64,000 nt of DNA, from the NCBI GenBank assembly GCA_035235625.1, contig CP141146.1, forward strand, positions 2,412,501 to 2,476,500, read 5' to 3'. How positions within the stretch are numbered: position 1 is the stretch's first letter; each line of letters starts with the position of its first letter. The notes below the pieces were generated by a model that worked only from the letters and a program-made list of their open reading frames with translations, was not told the origin of the DNA and made no database searches. Below, piece after piece: positions 46,100 to 57,526 of the stretch. The position numbers were made by a program, and so were the translations under genes. This DNA comes from Saururus chinensis (lineage: Eukaryota > Streptophyta > Magnoliopsida > Piperales > Saururaceae).

Positions 46100-48280
46100 C
46101 TACTTTTCATCCTTTAAGAGATCTGGATGTACCCACATGAAGGTGCCATCTGATATTTGAAGAGGGACAAGTGACTTGTAATCTTCTAGGAAAACTTCTG
46201 CATATTTGAATTTCACATCCTCTTCTTCTTGAGGAACTCTTACTTGAATTGGCTCAAAAGCCCCAAATTGGACTGAAATTAAATTTGCAGAAACTTTCTT
46301 TTCTTCTCGAGTCAACCTAATGACTCCTTCATCAATTAGAGCCTGTACTTGATCCTTAAAGACATAACATTGTTTGATATTATGGCCTAGGATCCGATGG
46401 AACAAACAAAATGATGGATCATTCGTTTGTTTTTCCTCATTTGGTCTCTTACACTCCGGAAGCTTGATCTTCCCTTTCTTCACTAACTCGTGAAAGAGGT
46501 TTTCAGTTTCATTTACATCAAAAGAATATTCTCTATTCATTCTTTCTTTTAATGTTCTCTTCTTTACTTCAGTCATCTTGTCTTTCTTCTCTTGAGATGT
46601 TGCTTTAGAAGTTTGAACAGAAAACACTTCTTTCTTCTTAGTGGGCTTAACATACTCTTTCTTTTCACCACATTTTTTAGCTTCACGTTCAAACACTAAA
46701 CGTTCTGCCTCAATAGCACTTTTCATGAGATCGTTAAAAGTCTCTGGCTTTATAGATCCCATCTTTGATTGAATCTTTACACGAAGATTCAAACGACATA
46801 CTTCGGTAAGGTTCTTTTGAGTTGTTCCATCTGGACACTTTAATGCAAGAGCCCTCCATCTTTTTATGAAGTCACGTACTGTCTCTTTTGGCCCCTGCTT
46901 TGTTGAATAAAGTTGGGCCATAGAAGTGGTGGCTTCTTCATCAAAGAAATGACTCAAGAATTTAGCTTCCAAGTCTGCCCATGTTTATACCGATTCTTCT
47001 GGCAAAGTCATATACCAGTCAAATGCAGTTCCCCTCAAAGTGCTGACAAATAATCTAATAAGTACAGCATCATTGCCAACAAGGTTTCCAGTTAAAGCCT
47101 TAAAGTGACAAAGATGTTGTTTTGGAGAAGCTTGACCATTATAGGTTTGCAAGTTTGGCTGCTTGAATTTGGGTGGGAAAGGTATTTTATCCATCCAAGC
47201 TGGGTAAGGGGAATTTACTCCCACTCTTCTCAACTTAGACTCTTCTTGGATGTGTTGAAGAGCTTCTTGCATCTCTTTTCTTGATACAAGTGCTTGAGGA
47301 CTTTCCCTATTCATTCCTTCATTTTCTTGAGAGTTAACTTCACGGAACTCCTCTTGATGATTAGAAGTGACTTGTTGTTGACTTTGAGTTCTTGTGGCTA
47401 ATGCTCCAATCATGGCTTTCAACTCTTCTATCTGCTTCTCTTGATCTGCCATAAATTTAATAAAACGAGTAGGGACTTGCCCTATCTCTATGTCATCTTT
47501 TTCTCCTGTTGCCGTGTGCACTCCAACTCTTCTGGATTCCAAAGAAGACAAAGTTATAGGAATAGTGTTGGAGGAAGTAGAACTATCCTCCACTTGAACC
47601 TCCTCTTCGCCATCATCTTCTTCTCCATGAGTGATTGAAGGGAATTCATTTGTTGCAAAAATAAATTTAGGAGACCCTGATGAAGTCCCTGCACCCCCAT
47701 CTTTCAAAGAGTTTTTCTTTTTGCTTCTTGTGTAGTATTGAGTTGTTTTCATAGTTTGCTCTTCTTCACTTTTTGAGCGAACCATATTTACAATTGCAAC
47801 ATGAGGCTCCTTCTCCTTAGGCCTCCACCTTTGGGTTGTTTTCAAGGTTTTAGGAGAACTTGAGCTCCAATTCTCAATTTCATCACTTAAAGATAATTTT
47901 TCCCAAGTACTATTAGTCATTTGACTTGATTTTCTAAAATTCTTTCTCCTTCTTGGGGCAAACTCTATTGAAGAATCAGACTCGCTAGGAGAAGGTAGTA
48001 TTTTAGGACTGCCTTGCATCATACCCTCCTCAAGAGTTGGGTGTTCCTTTTCCCCGAGTTGTGAAGACTTGTTAATGCTATCATTCTTAAAATCTTCTCT
48101 CTGCCAACGAAACTTTGATCTATCAACGGTAGGAAATGGAGTGAACTTGGATGACCTCCTTCCTCCTAAGTATGGTTTTCCAAAGTCGTTCCCTCGATAG
48201 TCATTGTTTTGTTGGAAGTAAGGTACCATCTCGCCATTGCCACACGTAGGGCATGAGAGTAACACACTTTGTTGAGTCAT
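46100..48280 (-). pseudogene. gag (retrotrans_gag), interrupted by a stop
   Basis: The gag core begins near 47250 with YPAWMDKIPFPPKFKQPNL, YNGQASPKQHLCHF and TAFDWYMTLPEE. An in-frame TAA at 46985-46987 then interrupts it. The same frame resumes with TWADLEAKFLSHFFDEEA and FIKRWRALALKCPD. A nucleocapsid-like basic region follows, then FCLFHRILGHNIKQCYVF, a degenerate zinc-knuckle position. The frame ends in TAG at 46100. The upstream 300 residues are low-complexity and charged. The TAA probably arose by a C-to-T change (inference). Confidence 0.88.
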
Positions 48281-48344
48281 TTTTGAAAAAAATTCATGAC
48301 GGGTGAAATCCTCAACTTCTCTTTTCGGGGAAGAGTTTCTCCAT

Positions 48345-48707
48345 CTAATACTTTTTTTGTCCTCTTCTTTTCATAGACTTCCACTCCTTGGGATTGGAAT
48401 TATTACCCAAAGTAGGATAACTATTTTCTGAAATTTCATTCTTCACTGCAAGTGAATCATGTTTAGTAACATGCCTTTTCGGGATGTGATTTTCTTTTTG
48501 CCCAATCTTTTTGTCATATGGGGTTTCTACCATTATGCAAGAAATTTCCTTTGACGTTGCCTTGAAAGCCGACGGCGTTTTCTTCTTTCCAGGCTGAAAA
48601 AATTGTCCATTCATGGGGAATGTCATAATCATAGGTCCATTTTTCTTTTTAGGCCTTTGAGGTCTCAAGAACAAACTTGTTGTCATTTCTCCATTTATAT
48701 CCTCCAA
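48345..48707 (-). pseudogene. Basic ORF1-gag spacer
   Basis: 120 codons, Lys/Arg-rich (RPQRPKKKNGPMIM), in the same frame as ORF1 beyond two in-frame TGA codons (48771-48773 and about 48724). It joins gag only through a frame change at the A7 run near 48350, so ORF1 and gag were probably one long frame. Confidence 0.55.
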
Positions 48708-48770
48708 TGGCTTAAACTGATTGTTTTGTCATAGCTCTTTGAAAGAGGTTGGAAGATGATCCATTGGATC

Positions 48771-49487
48771 TCATATACCAACATCAATGAGGCTATCATC
48801 CACATTTCTTTTAGCCCCTTGAACCATAGCTTTTTTCTTTTTCATACGTCTTGAAACATTCAAAGTCTTTTTCGATTTTCCACCAAGAACTTTGTTCCCT
48901 AGCCTTGAGAACACACTATCAACGCTCAAAACTTTGCCATGGGCAAAGTGAGGGGAGTGAGTGGTCTTAGGCTTTGGGTGAACTTGGTTCAATAGTTTTC
49001 CATGAGTATTGTTCCCTAGCCTTGAGAACACACTATCACCGCTCAAAACTTTGCTATGGGCAAAGTGAGGGGAGTGAGTGGTCTTAGGCTCCTCATGATC
49101 TTGGTTCACAAAGTCTTTAGAAGTATTATGCCTTAGCCTTGAAAACACACTATCACCGCTCAAAACTTTACCATAGGCAAAGTGAGGGGAGTGAGTGGTC
49201 TTAGGCTCCTCATGATCTTGGTTCACAAAGTCTTCAAGAGCATTGTGCCTTAGCCTTGAAAACACACTGTCACCGCTCAAAACTTTACCATAGGCAAAGT
49301 GAGGGGAGTGAGTGGTCTTAGGCAATGGAACATTCACTTTAGTCCTTTTCTTGGAACTACACGTAGCATCCATGCTAGCATCCAATGGAACCACCATTTT
49401 TTCTTCATGTTTCTGTTTTGCCAAAAAGGCTCGAAACTTAGCCTCATCAAAATTAATGATGAGCTTGAAATTTCCAGTAACCTCCAT
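48771..49487 (-). CDS. Retroelement ORF1 upstream of gag, with four 39-aa repeats
   Basis: The ATG at 49485-49487 (MEVTGNFKLIINFDEAKF) is preferred over the earlier one inside the LTR at 49571, which would read across the primer site. About 238 residues. Central four tandem repeats of 39 residues contain THSPHFA, GKVLSGDSVFSRL and DFVNQDHEE. 'SVFSRL'-type motifs are common in the N-terminal proteins of Tat/Ogre elements. Lys-rich end. Function not established. Confidence 0.7.
   Translation of the reverse strand: MEVTGNFKLIINFDEAKFRAFLAKQKHEEKMVVPLDASMDATCSSKKRTKVNVPLPKTTHSPHFAYGKVLSGDSVFSRLRHNALEDFVNQDHEEPKTTHSPHFAYGKVLSGDSVFSRLRHNTSKDFVNQDHEEPKTTHSPHFAHSKVLSGDSVFSRLGNNTHGKLLNQVHPKPKTTHSPHFAHGKVLSVDSVFSRLGNKVLGGKSKKTLNVSRRMKKKKAMVQGAKRNVDDSLIDVGI
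48893..49330. repeat. 117-bp tandem repeat coding 39-aa units (x4)
   Basis: AGGGGAGTGAGTGGTCTTAG recurs at 48951, 49068, 49185 and 49302, exactly 117 bp apart, so every copy keeps the frame. Units two and three are most alike. Confidence 0.95.
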
Positions 49488-49514
49488 TTTTGCCAAAAAG
49501 ATGGAAGGAGGAGA

Positions 49515-49537
49515 AGGCCCCACCGGGTGTGCCAGAA
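49515..49537 (-). promoter_or_regulatory. Putative primer-binding site
   Basis: On minus, four bases after the 5' LTR end, the sequence reads TCTGGCACACCCGGTGGGGC. It does not match the initiator-Met tRNA site (TGGTATCAGAGC) and looks like the TGG-starting, GGGG-containing sites of Tat-clade elements. The tRNA was not identified. Confidence 0.4.
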
Positions 49538-49540
49538 ATC

Positions 49541-51091
49541 TGTTGGTGGATTTCGGTAGTTCTCTATGCACAAGATAAGGGAATGGATCGGATGATCCTT
49601 CCTGGTAAGGGATAGAGAAGAACCTTTTTTTTTAATGTGGGACGACCTTCTCTTGATTAATCAAGACTACTCTTTACACTTTGAAGTGAGTAGTAGTGGT
49701 TAATCAATTTTCAAAACCCTTCGATTAGTTGGCAAAAATGAAAGAAACAAGAATTTTATTAAAATAAGAAAAGATAATTGCCAGGAGAAGTGGCTACAAC
49801 TTTCAAGTTAAAAAAAGAAAAAGAAAAGAAGAAAACAAGGAAAATTCTTCTTGAAGATGAGAGCTCCCCTTGCACAAATTCTTCTTCCTTCTTGGTTGCT
49901 TCTGCTTGTCTTCTGATTCCTCGATCTTCTTCGACTTTTTGAAGGTCAAGGCTTTTTAGGAATTTGGTGTGTGATGGACTTCTAGATTTCTCTTTGGAGG
50001 TTCCGTAAACTTGAAAGCCAAAAGCCCCTTCTTATGGAAATGAAGGGGTATTTATAGGATGGGAGTTGCACGGTTAAGCAAAATAGTGTGGTGATTTGGA
50101 AAGGTAGTTTGTGAAAAGTGGAGAGTGGATTAGTGGGATATGGGAAATAGGTTAGTGGGAGTGTTGGTGAGAACCACTTGATTAGTGGAGGAAGTGGGAA
50201 GTGTGAGAGAAGACCGGGCATTATACCTTTGACTTGGTTATCTCCACTTTCTTTTTTTTTTTTTTATTTTATTTTTTTTATTATATTTTTTTTTTCATCA
50301 TCCTTTTTTTATAGTAGGGGATTCGAGCATCAAGGCTTTGATTTAATCTTCCCATTCCTTATGTGGGGCCCATGAAATTTTCCACACAACCCTTTTTTTT
50401 TCTTTGAACTTTGGGTTCTTTTGAAATTTAACCTTTTTTTTGTATTTTCAGTTATTTTGATCTTTCATGGCTAAACAAGTTTCTTTTTTTTAACAAAACA
50501 ATAGCGTAGGACCCACGAGTCTTTCCTAGCCTTTTTCATTTATTTATGTTTTATGACTATTTTGTTGTGAGACTTATGAGGTCCTACATAGTCCTTTGCA
50601 AATTTTTATTACGTGGCCATGTGAGGCTTACAAAGCCTCCCTCAGCCGTTTAACTTTGAATGTAAAGAGGCCCCCATAATGTCCTCTCACAATAAAATTT
50701 TTGTTGGAAGCCTTAGTCCATTCCTACGTGTGTAGGATTTAGATCTTGCCTCTTTACTTTTTTTTTTGTGTGTTAAAAGCCTTAGTCTATTCCTACGTGT
50801 GTAGGATTAGATTTTGCTTCCTTACTTTTTTTTTCTTTAGACTTTGTCCACTTCAGAGACTTTGTCTATTTAAAAAAATTAGGTCTCACTCAGAGCTAGT
50901 CAAGCTCCGAAATCTTGGCCTTTGGATTTTGAAATTTTTTTTTCTTTATTTGGAATTTTTTTCTTTGTTTGGACTTTATCCGAATTTAAGACTTTGTCCA
51001 TTTTGAAAATTTAGAGTTATCTGGAGCTAGTCAAGCTCCGAGATCTTTGCATTTGAGTTTTGATTTGATTTTGATTTTTTTTTTGTCAACA
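49541..51091 (-). repeat. 5' LTR of the retrotransposon
   Basis: 1551 bp. Same termini as 30234-31781 and abuts the right GGTAC. In element sense it begins TGTTGACA. A GCATTATA..CCTATAAATACCCC stretch (near 50050) supplies a plausible TATA box on minus. Confidence 0.95.
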
Positions 51092-51610
51092 GGTACTCCT
51101 GGAAGACCGGAGTGGAGGGGTCCGAGGCACTAACGATGTGGTGCCGGACTATGTCATCTGTGTAGACAGGGAAGACGGCGGTAGATAGGTCGTAGCCGGT
51201 GGCTTTCATGGGGAGGAAATGGAGTCAGAGCGAGTGCCACCTAGGCTTCGACACAGGGAAAACATATATGGCCTACTAGGGGAAAAAATATCGAGTGGTG
51301 AGGTACAGTGGGGAGGGGGCCTGGGGTACGGACGTGGTAGGGACAGAGACAGAGACACCGTCCTCGGCAGAGAGGAGAGACTCGAAGTCGTTGAACCGGA
51401 GGTTGAGGCACTTGAGGGCAGGGAGGACCAGGACGACTTTTGGGAATGGGCCAATGAAGTGGTTGTTGTTGAGGTCTAGCTTGTGGAGGAGGACCATGCG
51501 GGAGAAGCTCTTGGGGACAATGCCGCATAAGCAGTTGGAGTTGATATGGAAGAGGCCCAGGTCGGTTGGAGTTGGGTCAATTTCCCGTCTTTCGGTCGGT
51601 AACTAGGGCA
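51092..51610 (-). pseudogene. Chimeric gene fragment: LRX-type LRR joined to CrRLK1L malectin
   Basis: On minus, 51590-51400 reads DLGLFHINSNCLCGIVPKSF, LLHKLDLNNNHFIGPFPK and ALKCLNLRFNDF, leucine-rich repeats as in LRX extensins. Directly after comes LLSAEDGVSVSVPTTSVP and APSPLYLTTRYF, then LHFLPMKATGYDL and STAVFPVYTDDIV, the first malectin-like part of CrRLK1L receptors. It ends STPVFQEYL at the LTR and resumes at 30233. Breaks: a frame change around 51290-51310 and a TGA just before LHFLP. Known LRR-malectin kinases have the opposite domain order, so this is taken as a fusion of two gene pieces. No kinase or extensin tail is present. Confidence 0.65.
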
Positions 51611-51688
51611 ACAGGCAAAGCTAACACGAAAGCAGTTTTCCCCATTAAACGCCATCTTTTCCTATTTTTCTAGACTTCACAACAATGC

Positions 51689-51877
51689 AAAAAATTATCC
51701 AGTAGAACCGTTCTATGAGACAGGTGGTAGATATGTGGTTTAAAGAGTGACACGTTTGATGAATTGATACATGTTTAAAATTGAGTAAGATGAGGCACAA
51801 ATTTAGGATTACATGTTTAAAGATGAAAGGACATATGCACAAACATGTGGTAGAACGGTTCCACTGGATACTTTCTC
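51689..51877. mobile_element. Mutator-type MITE, 189 bp
   Basis: Perfect 9-bp flanking repeats CAACAATGC (51680-51688 and 51878-51886). TIRs of about 27 bp: left AAAAAATTATCCAGTAGAAC, right (reverse) GAGAAAGTATCCAGTGGAAC. A 9-bp target duplication is the Mutator signature. Confidence 0.85.
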
Positions 51878-52039
51878 CAACAATGCGATCTCCAACCTCC
51901 AACGGCAGTTGCCAATCGTCATTTCTAACCTTTTGATGTCCCCGTCTCAGATAACTTTTTAACTCTTGGTTATCGCTTCCAAGGAAATGAGGTGACCGAC
52001 GAATGCACGCCACAATTGAACTGCACGCGAGGAGGCTGC

Positions 52040-52227
52040 GGGGGCAGTGAAGAAGGCTGTTGATACGGTGAGATAGTCGGCTGAGAAGGAGAAGTCAGCT
52101 AGGGAGAAGGTGGCAGAGGGCATTGAGGGAGGGACGAGATGGCCGTCGACAAGGTGAAGTCAGTCGAGCTAGTGCACCTGCTGGCCTTCTTGGCCACTAT
52201 GGGACTTGCATGGGTCACGTTCATGTA
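52040..52227 (+). pseudogene. LEA/TMEM205-like gene fragment
   Basis: Plus strand reads a KEKSAREKVAEGI-like Ala/Lys/Glu run (with a stop and frame change), then ATG at about 52139 opening MAVDKVKSVELVHLLAFLAT, MGLAWVTFM and a stop. This resembles the junction of a LEA-like helix with the first TMEM205 transmembrane segment in a plant protein family. The match is short, so tentative. Probably a captured scrap. Confidence 0.35.
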
Positions 52228-52254
52228 ATATTACGTGCAGTATTACCCACAAGC

Positions 52255-52560
52255 ACCACGATTTCGTCATTTGTACGATTTTGTCATTTGGAAGGACAAA
52301 ATCAACTTTAAGTTGGTTTCGTCCTTCAGAATGATGAAATCACTTAATTTTTACTAAAATTTAATTTTGTTATTTAGAATGACAAAATCAACTTTCCAAA
52401 GGACAAAATCATGCAATTTTTTTTAAAAAAGCCACGCAAGCGCTAGTGCTTGGCTAGCACCTACGTGGCAAAAACCAACATCACTTTGGGAAATATTTCT
52501 CAAAGCGGGTTGGTTTGGTAATTAATTTTTTAAATTATTATTTAAATAATTTTCCCTATG
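52255..52560. repeat. Dispersed repeat related to 58325-58573
   Basis: CCACGCAAGCGC, TTGGCTAG, CAAAAACCAACA, TTTGGTAATTA and AAATAATTTTCCC occur in the same order at 58445-58573, the right end of the inverted-repeat element there. It also contains short GACAAAATC / GATTTTGTC inverted words. Probably a truncated copy. Confidence 0.65.
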
Positions 52561-53086
52561 AAATATTTATAACTTTTACTTACTATACACAATAGCCTTA
52601 CATACATGAAAGAGGTCGCACATGTGACAAGAAATAACAATATTACCCGCGACCAAATTTAATACTTGACAATGCTCAAAAGGTATACTTAACTACGAGC
52701 CCCCTTTTTTGACCGACCACACATAGGGCCGGTGTCGCTGCAAATCTGTCTGTCATTGCAAAAAAGGTGGTGCCATTGCATGTCGGGCGGTGAAGTTGTC
52801 TTAAAGTTACAAACCTCTGCAATCAACACAGAGAAGCAGAAACACCTGAAGAGAAAGCTTGTGATCCAACCACCGGTAGTCATTAGGTGCCTACCTCCAG
52901 CCCCTCCAACTTCATGGGCAGAGGTAGGTGCCCTACTGTCTAAAATCTCTGTCACCCATTTTCAGTACAGATCAAAACTAGGGGAGAAAGAGGCTAATTT
53001 TCATCACCAATTCTCCGTGGATGTGATCGCACATGTAGCAAGAAGAAAGGTAAGGTTTTCTCTAATTTTTATGCATATATTGGGGT
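52561..53086. other. Low-gene DNA with an unrecognised ORF
   Basis: The plus frame from 52732 is open for 168 codons and ends inside the solo LTR. It has no recognisable domain, and splice or codon evidence is lacking. Treated as noncoding. Confidence 0.35.
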
Positions 53087-53524
53087 GTGGATCTAACGAC
53101 CCGACCCGAGCCGGGCCCACAAAATCACTAATAGAAAATTTTTCTTTTCTTTTCCTTGAGCCAGGAATCAACATCTGTGTGCGAGAGGTACAACATTCTT
53201 CTACGCACTATGAAGCTTTAAGGCTTCCCTATACATAGACTCAGATTATAACAAACGTATGCACACAACGGAGCTTCACAGTTCGCCGTGTGTAAAACAA
53301 AACATATATTTATCATTAATTTGGATCGGGCCAATGTTACCTTGCCGTTGGTTGCCTACGTACGTATTGGATATTATTCTAACACGATTGGATCCGAACG
53401 TAGTTCTGCCTAATAGCTACTACATACAACAATCGTCACAAAATTATATATGTTAAAATACGCATATATTGATATTTACAAAAATTCATCATATATCGGA
53501 GTCAAGCGGAAGTTAATAAGCCAA

Positions 53525-53645
53525 AAACGTACATCTCGCTCTACCACCGAGCGGGATCATAATCACATATACGCGTCTCGCTCTATCACTGAGCCGAGAC
53601 TAAAAACACAAATTACACGTCTCGCTCTACCCTAGAGCGAGACCA
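53525..53645. repeat. CGTCTCGCTCTA short repeats
   Basis: Three spaced copies of a CGTCTCGCTCTACC...GAGCG unit within solo LTR C, each able to fold into a small stem (GCTCT with AGAGC). Confidence 0.6.
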
Positions 53646-53849
53646 CACACATCATGGCATATAGGCACACAACATGGCATATAGACACAACACATATAAA
53701 TCGTAGCATAACACACATCATAACTTAGCACATGTTGTTCTATAATTACAACGGAACATCAGAAATGCTTACTTCCGTCATAACTCGTACGGTATCGGTA
53801 TCTATGGACATAACCCCGTCTTGCTCCGGGTCTCTTTTTCTTGTTTCAG

Positions 53850-54365
53850 TGTTCGAGAATAACGGGTAGGGCCTCTCCTTGTCTCAGAGCATTTTCTCTT
53901 GATACGGTTTACAACTCAAAAAAAGGAGCCCTCCATCGCATAGAACCTACTCAATTTAGTCAAGAACGCCTCTTGAATCGACTAAATCGGAGTTAGGATG
54001 GCCAAAAACAGAGAAAATGAAGTTGGTCGGTACGGGCAGAACCTCTCCTTGTCTTTGGGTGTTTCCTCTCCATACGATCACCAACTCAGAAAACGGAACT
54101 CTCCATCGCGTAAAACATACTCGATTTAGTCAAGAACACCTCTTGAATAGACTAAATTGGAGTTAGGATGGCCAGAAACAGAGAAAATGAAGTTCGTCGA
54201 TGCTCGAAGGTAACAGGCAGAACCTCTCCTTGTCTTTGGGCATTTTCCTCCTTATACGGACTCCAACTCTAAGGAAGGACCACTCCATTGCATAGAGCAC
54301 GCTCGATTTAGTAGGAAACGGGTCTTGAACGGCCTTAATCGGCCTCAGAATGGTCACAAACGGGG
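53850..54365. repeat. About 175-bp tandem repeat, three units, in solo LTR C
   Basis: CCTCTCCTTGTCT recurs at 53872, 54042 and 54223. Each unit also has CTCCATCGCRTA, TTTAGT and GAATGGCC-like words in the same order. Confidence 0.85.
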
Positions 54366-54934
54366 GAGGAGAAGTTCTGGTTGAAAAAGAAACGAAATGG
54401 GGGTATATATAGACCCCCGAGCCGCCGAAACTGCGGCGCCCGCGGAAACGCGCGACGTGCCGCGGTGCCCGCCGTTTCGCATCGCCAGCATGCAGCGCGA
54501 TGGGCACGCGTACCGCGTGCGGCGACCGCACGCCGCAGTCGCGCATGCGTCGCGCGTGCACCAAATATTTCTATTTTTTTATTTATTTATTTTAAATCAA
54601 ATATTCAAACGCACGTATCTCCCTACCTCGGATTTGCGCGTTCTAAGTACCGTTGGACTCGTATTGATGAGCTCTTCGATACAAACCTACTTAAAACAAT
54701 AAATCATGCTCTTTCTAAGTGGGTCTCACTTATATTACACATTTCTCAAATGCGTAACTTCCGGTCCCGACCTCCGATTTGCCCGTTCTTTGAATCGTTA
54801 CACTCGTTTCTTCGAGCTCTAGACTTATACGAAGGTTTCAACCTACGAAACATTCTAAAATGTATTAAAAATTATCTAATTACCTTTAACATTGTAGGCT
54901 AAACAGGATTAAAAAAACGGGGTGTTACAGTGGA

Positions 54935-55629
54935 TCATTATATGCAAGGCATGACATGGAAGTTAGAGATAAATGTGATGTGATTTTTTAGTAGATGCAT
55001 AATAAATTGTAAATGTGTGGTGATTTATTGGAAGGAAAGTGGTGTATTCAAATGTTTGTCTCAGTAACCGAAATGGGAATGACAACAATGTATTATGACT
55101 GTCAATTGGCTTGATTGCTGACTGCCGAAATTAGATGTGACTCATTTACTGATAAATTTTGCAGGGATAGATGTTAAGAGTAGTTGAAATTTCATCCATC
55201 TTTGGGGCGACACTCAACAATGCAAAAATTTACATTACAACATGCAGCAAATAGAAGACACCCCATACTTAGCTTAAAATTCATTCCAGGGCACACATTT
55301 CTTTCTTGATTGCTGCGCCAGGTGCTAAGAACAACTCCATAGTTGGAATGATGTGTAGAAGCGGCCTACTATGATGTCTTTTCTTTCATTCACCCTGTGT
55401 CACAGTGCATGAAAGAAGAGTCATACTAGTGTGGCACTTGTAAGCTTATCAGAGATATGTGTGCCTTGAAATGAATTCATAGCCTATTTTCTATTGATGT
55501 TACTTTTCTTTGCAAAGAGATGTATATGCAGATAGATTAAAGACTATTAAGTGTTATTGCTTTCTCATATTAGTTCACCCAATCATGCTTATATAAATTG
55601 ATGATTATAGATGATTAATTGTTGTATGG
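54935..55629. other. Intergenic DNA, no gene seen
   Basis: AT-rich. 55328-55445 resembles the left two thirds of the MITE at 55630-55774 (GAACAACTCCATAGTTGGAATG...GAAAGAAGAGTCATAC), probably a decayed copy. Confidence 0.45.
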
Positions 55630-55774
55630 AAGAACAACTCTACATTGACAATGTTGTGTACAAGCGCTATACTTTTATACCTTTTCTTTCACCCACCTTG
55701 TTTCATGGTGTTTGAAAGAAGAGTCATACAAGTGTGGAGCATGTACACGACATTGCCAATATAGAGTTGTTTTG
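55630..55774. mobile_element. MITE-like element, about 145 bp
   Basis: Inverted ends of about 30 bp: left GAACAACTCTACATTGACAA, right (reverse) AAACAACTCTATATTGGCAA, then TGTYGTGTACA in both. Internal TTCTTTCA / TGAAAGAA adds a second stem. Target duplication not evident. Confidence 0.6.
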
Positions 55775-57049
55775 CACCACTTGGAGTAGATTATGAGAAA
55801 GAAGTGTGTGCCCAGAAGTTATTGAAGATGGATAGAAGATTGAGTGATATTGCTTTCATGAGAATGTGTATTACTCAGAGGAAGTGCATGTCTTTTACTC
55901 TTACATGACCTTGTGAAGAGATGTCTCTATAGCTGGAATGAAGTATATTGACTATTGCGGCCTTCTCAACTAGTGCATGGAACAACGCATATATACATTG
56001 ATGATAATAAATACAAGATTGTCATATATATATATATAATATTCAAAATTATAGAATCATTATTATAAACAGTGATGATTGTAAATGCTAAATTGTTTTA
56101 TGTATTAATTTAAGTTTCCAAATTGACTCTTACAGCTTGCATGTATTTGGATGAAGTTTTACAGGGTTATGCATTTGTGTGTTGAGTAGAAATATCCAAA
56201 CATTTTAACATCATTGTTAAATTTAAAAGTTTTAGACAAATGTCCAAACATTATGAGATATGAAGTAGAGGTGTTTGGCAACAGCTACTTAAGAGCATAG
56301 AATATGCTACAATGACAATGTACATCATAAGAGTTAATTAAAAATAAAAATGCTAAAAAAGCACATACACATGCGACAACACCGTTAATATGCGAGAGCT
56401 GTTGGTGTCCAGCGGAAATTTGGTTGTTGACAGTCGAGACTCGATAGTGAATCGATAGTGAAACTACAGAAGGTGCCTACTGGCAGTTGACCACCTTCTG
56501 GCTTTTGGCTTCCGACTGTGAGAAGGTGATTGGGCTGACTGTGCACGAATGACACATGTGAGGGAACTTAAATTAACTTGGTAAAATCTTCATTGTACAC
56601 ACTAAATGTTCTCAAACACAGTCTTGTCAGCCACCAAGTCAAATTTGGCTAAAATTGGAACATTGAAATAGTGCTTGACTATAACTCTTCTGCCTTGTAC
56701 ACGGATGAGATGGATAGTGTGGAAGAGTAATGGGTTGTAACATATTTCACCTCATTACTTGTCCTTAACAACCGTCTCATCCTTGTGGCAGGCGGAGGAC
56801 TCTTAGTCGAGCATTATTTCTATGTCCCAATGACTCCCGAATTTGGTTGGGTGGATGTCGAGACTGTGTTCATGGACAATGAGTGTGTGCCGATAATTTA
56901 AGTTGACTGTAATGTAGAGAATAGTGGCATAAGATGTATGGATGTACCTTATTGCCAAAAAAAGTTACTACGGTGTCAAGTTTTGTACTTTTTCTGTTTG
57001 CATAAGGTAATGATGTCGTAACATTTGTAAATGACTAGTTTAAGACTTA
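55775..57049. other. Intergenic DNA, no gene seen
   Basis: AT-rich, stops in all frames. Short TTGACAGTCGAGAC words at 56430-56530 resemble the MULE subterminal repeats, so a decayed MULE piece is possible. Confidence 0.4.
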
Positions 57050-57287
57050 CACTACAACAAAATGTATCATTAGTGACGCAAATATAAGCGTCGCTAAAAA
57101 TAACTATTTGCGATGCATAAATATGCGTCGCAAAAAATAATTATTAGCGATGTTTTTTGTTATGCGTCACTAATAGTTATATAGTAGTGACACTTATTTC
57201 AAAGCGTCGCTATTACTACAATTATTAGCGACGCTTAATAAAAAGTGTCGCTAATATACATCTATTAATGGCGCATATAACAAGCTT

Positions 57288-57290
<3 letters not shown>

Positions 57291-57357
<67 letters not shown>
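57291..57357. repeat. (AT)n microsatellite
   Basis: Uninterrupted AT dinucleotides for about 67 bp. Confidence 0.95.
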
Positions 57358-57359
<2 letters not shown>

Positions 57360-57526
57360 CATTATTATTAGCAAAACATTTATTAGGCGTGGCTAATAGA
57401 ATGAATTTAATATATACAATTAAATTTATATAACTTTTAGAGACGCTTTTAAGCAAGCGTCGCAAATAGCATTTATAATAGCGTTGCATATAAATAAGCA
57501 TCGCTATGAGTTTTATTATAATTTTA

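Larger units (their letters stand above)
53092..54929. mobile_element. Solo LTR C, 1.84 kb
   Basis: Perfect 5-bp duplicates GTGGA (53087-53091 and 54930-54934). Starts TCTAACGACCC, probably TG mutated to TC, and ends GGGGTGTTACA. End motifs resemble those of solo LTRs A and B, suggesting related superfamily members. A near-palindromic TATATATA box lies at 54402-54410. No internal genes, so a solo LTR; orientation uncertain. Confidence 0.75.

Noticed and set aside
49299-49578. Plus-strand ORFs opposite ORF1
   Set aside because: Shadows of the ORF1/LTR junction; no acceptor, no domain.
51092-51610. Reading the LRR-malectin piece as a genuine LRR-malectin receptor kinase
   Set aside because: Known LRR-malectin kinases have malectin before LRR; here the LRR comes first and has the LRX consensus.
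54163-54902. ORFs of 101-173 codons in solo LTR C
   Set aside because: All cross tandem repeats or the GC-rich promoter-like part of the LTR; no domain.
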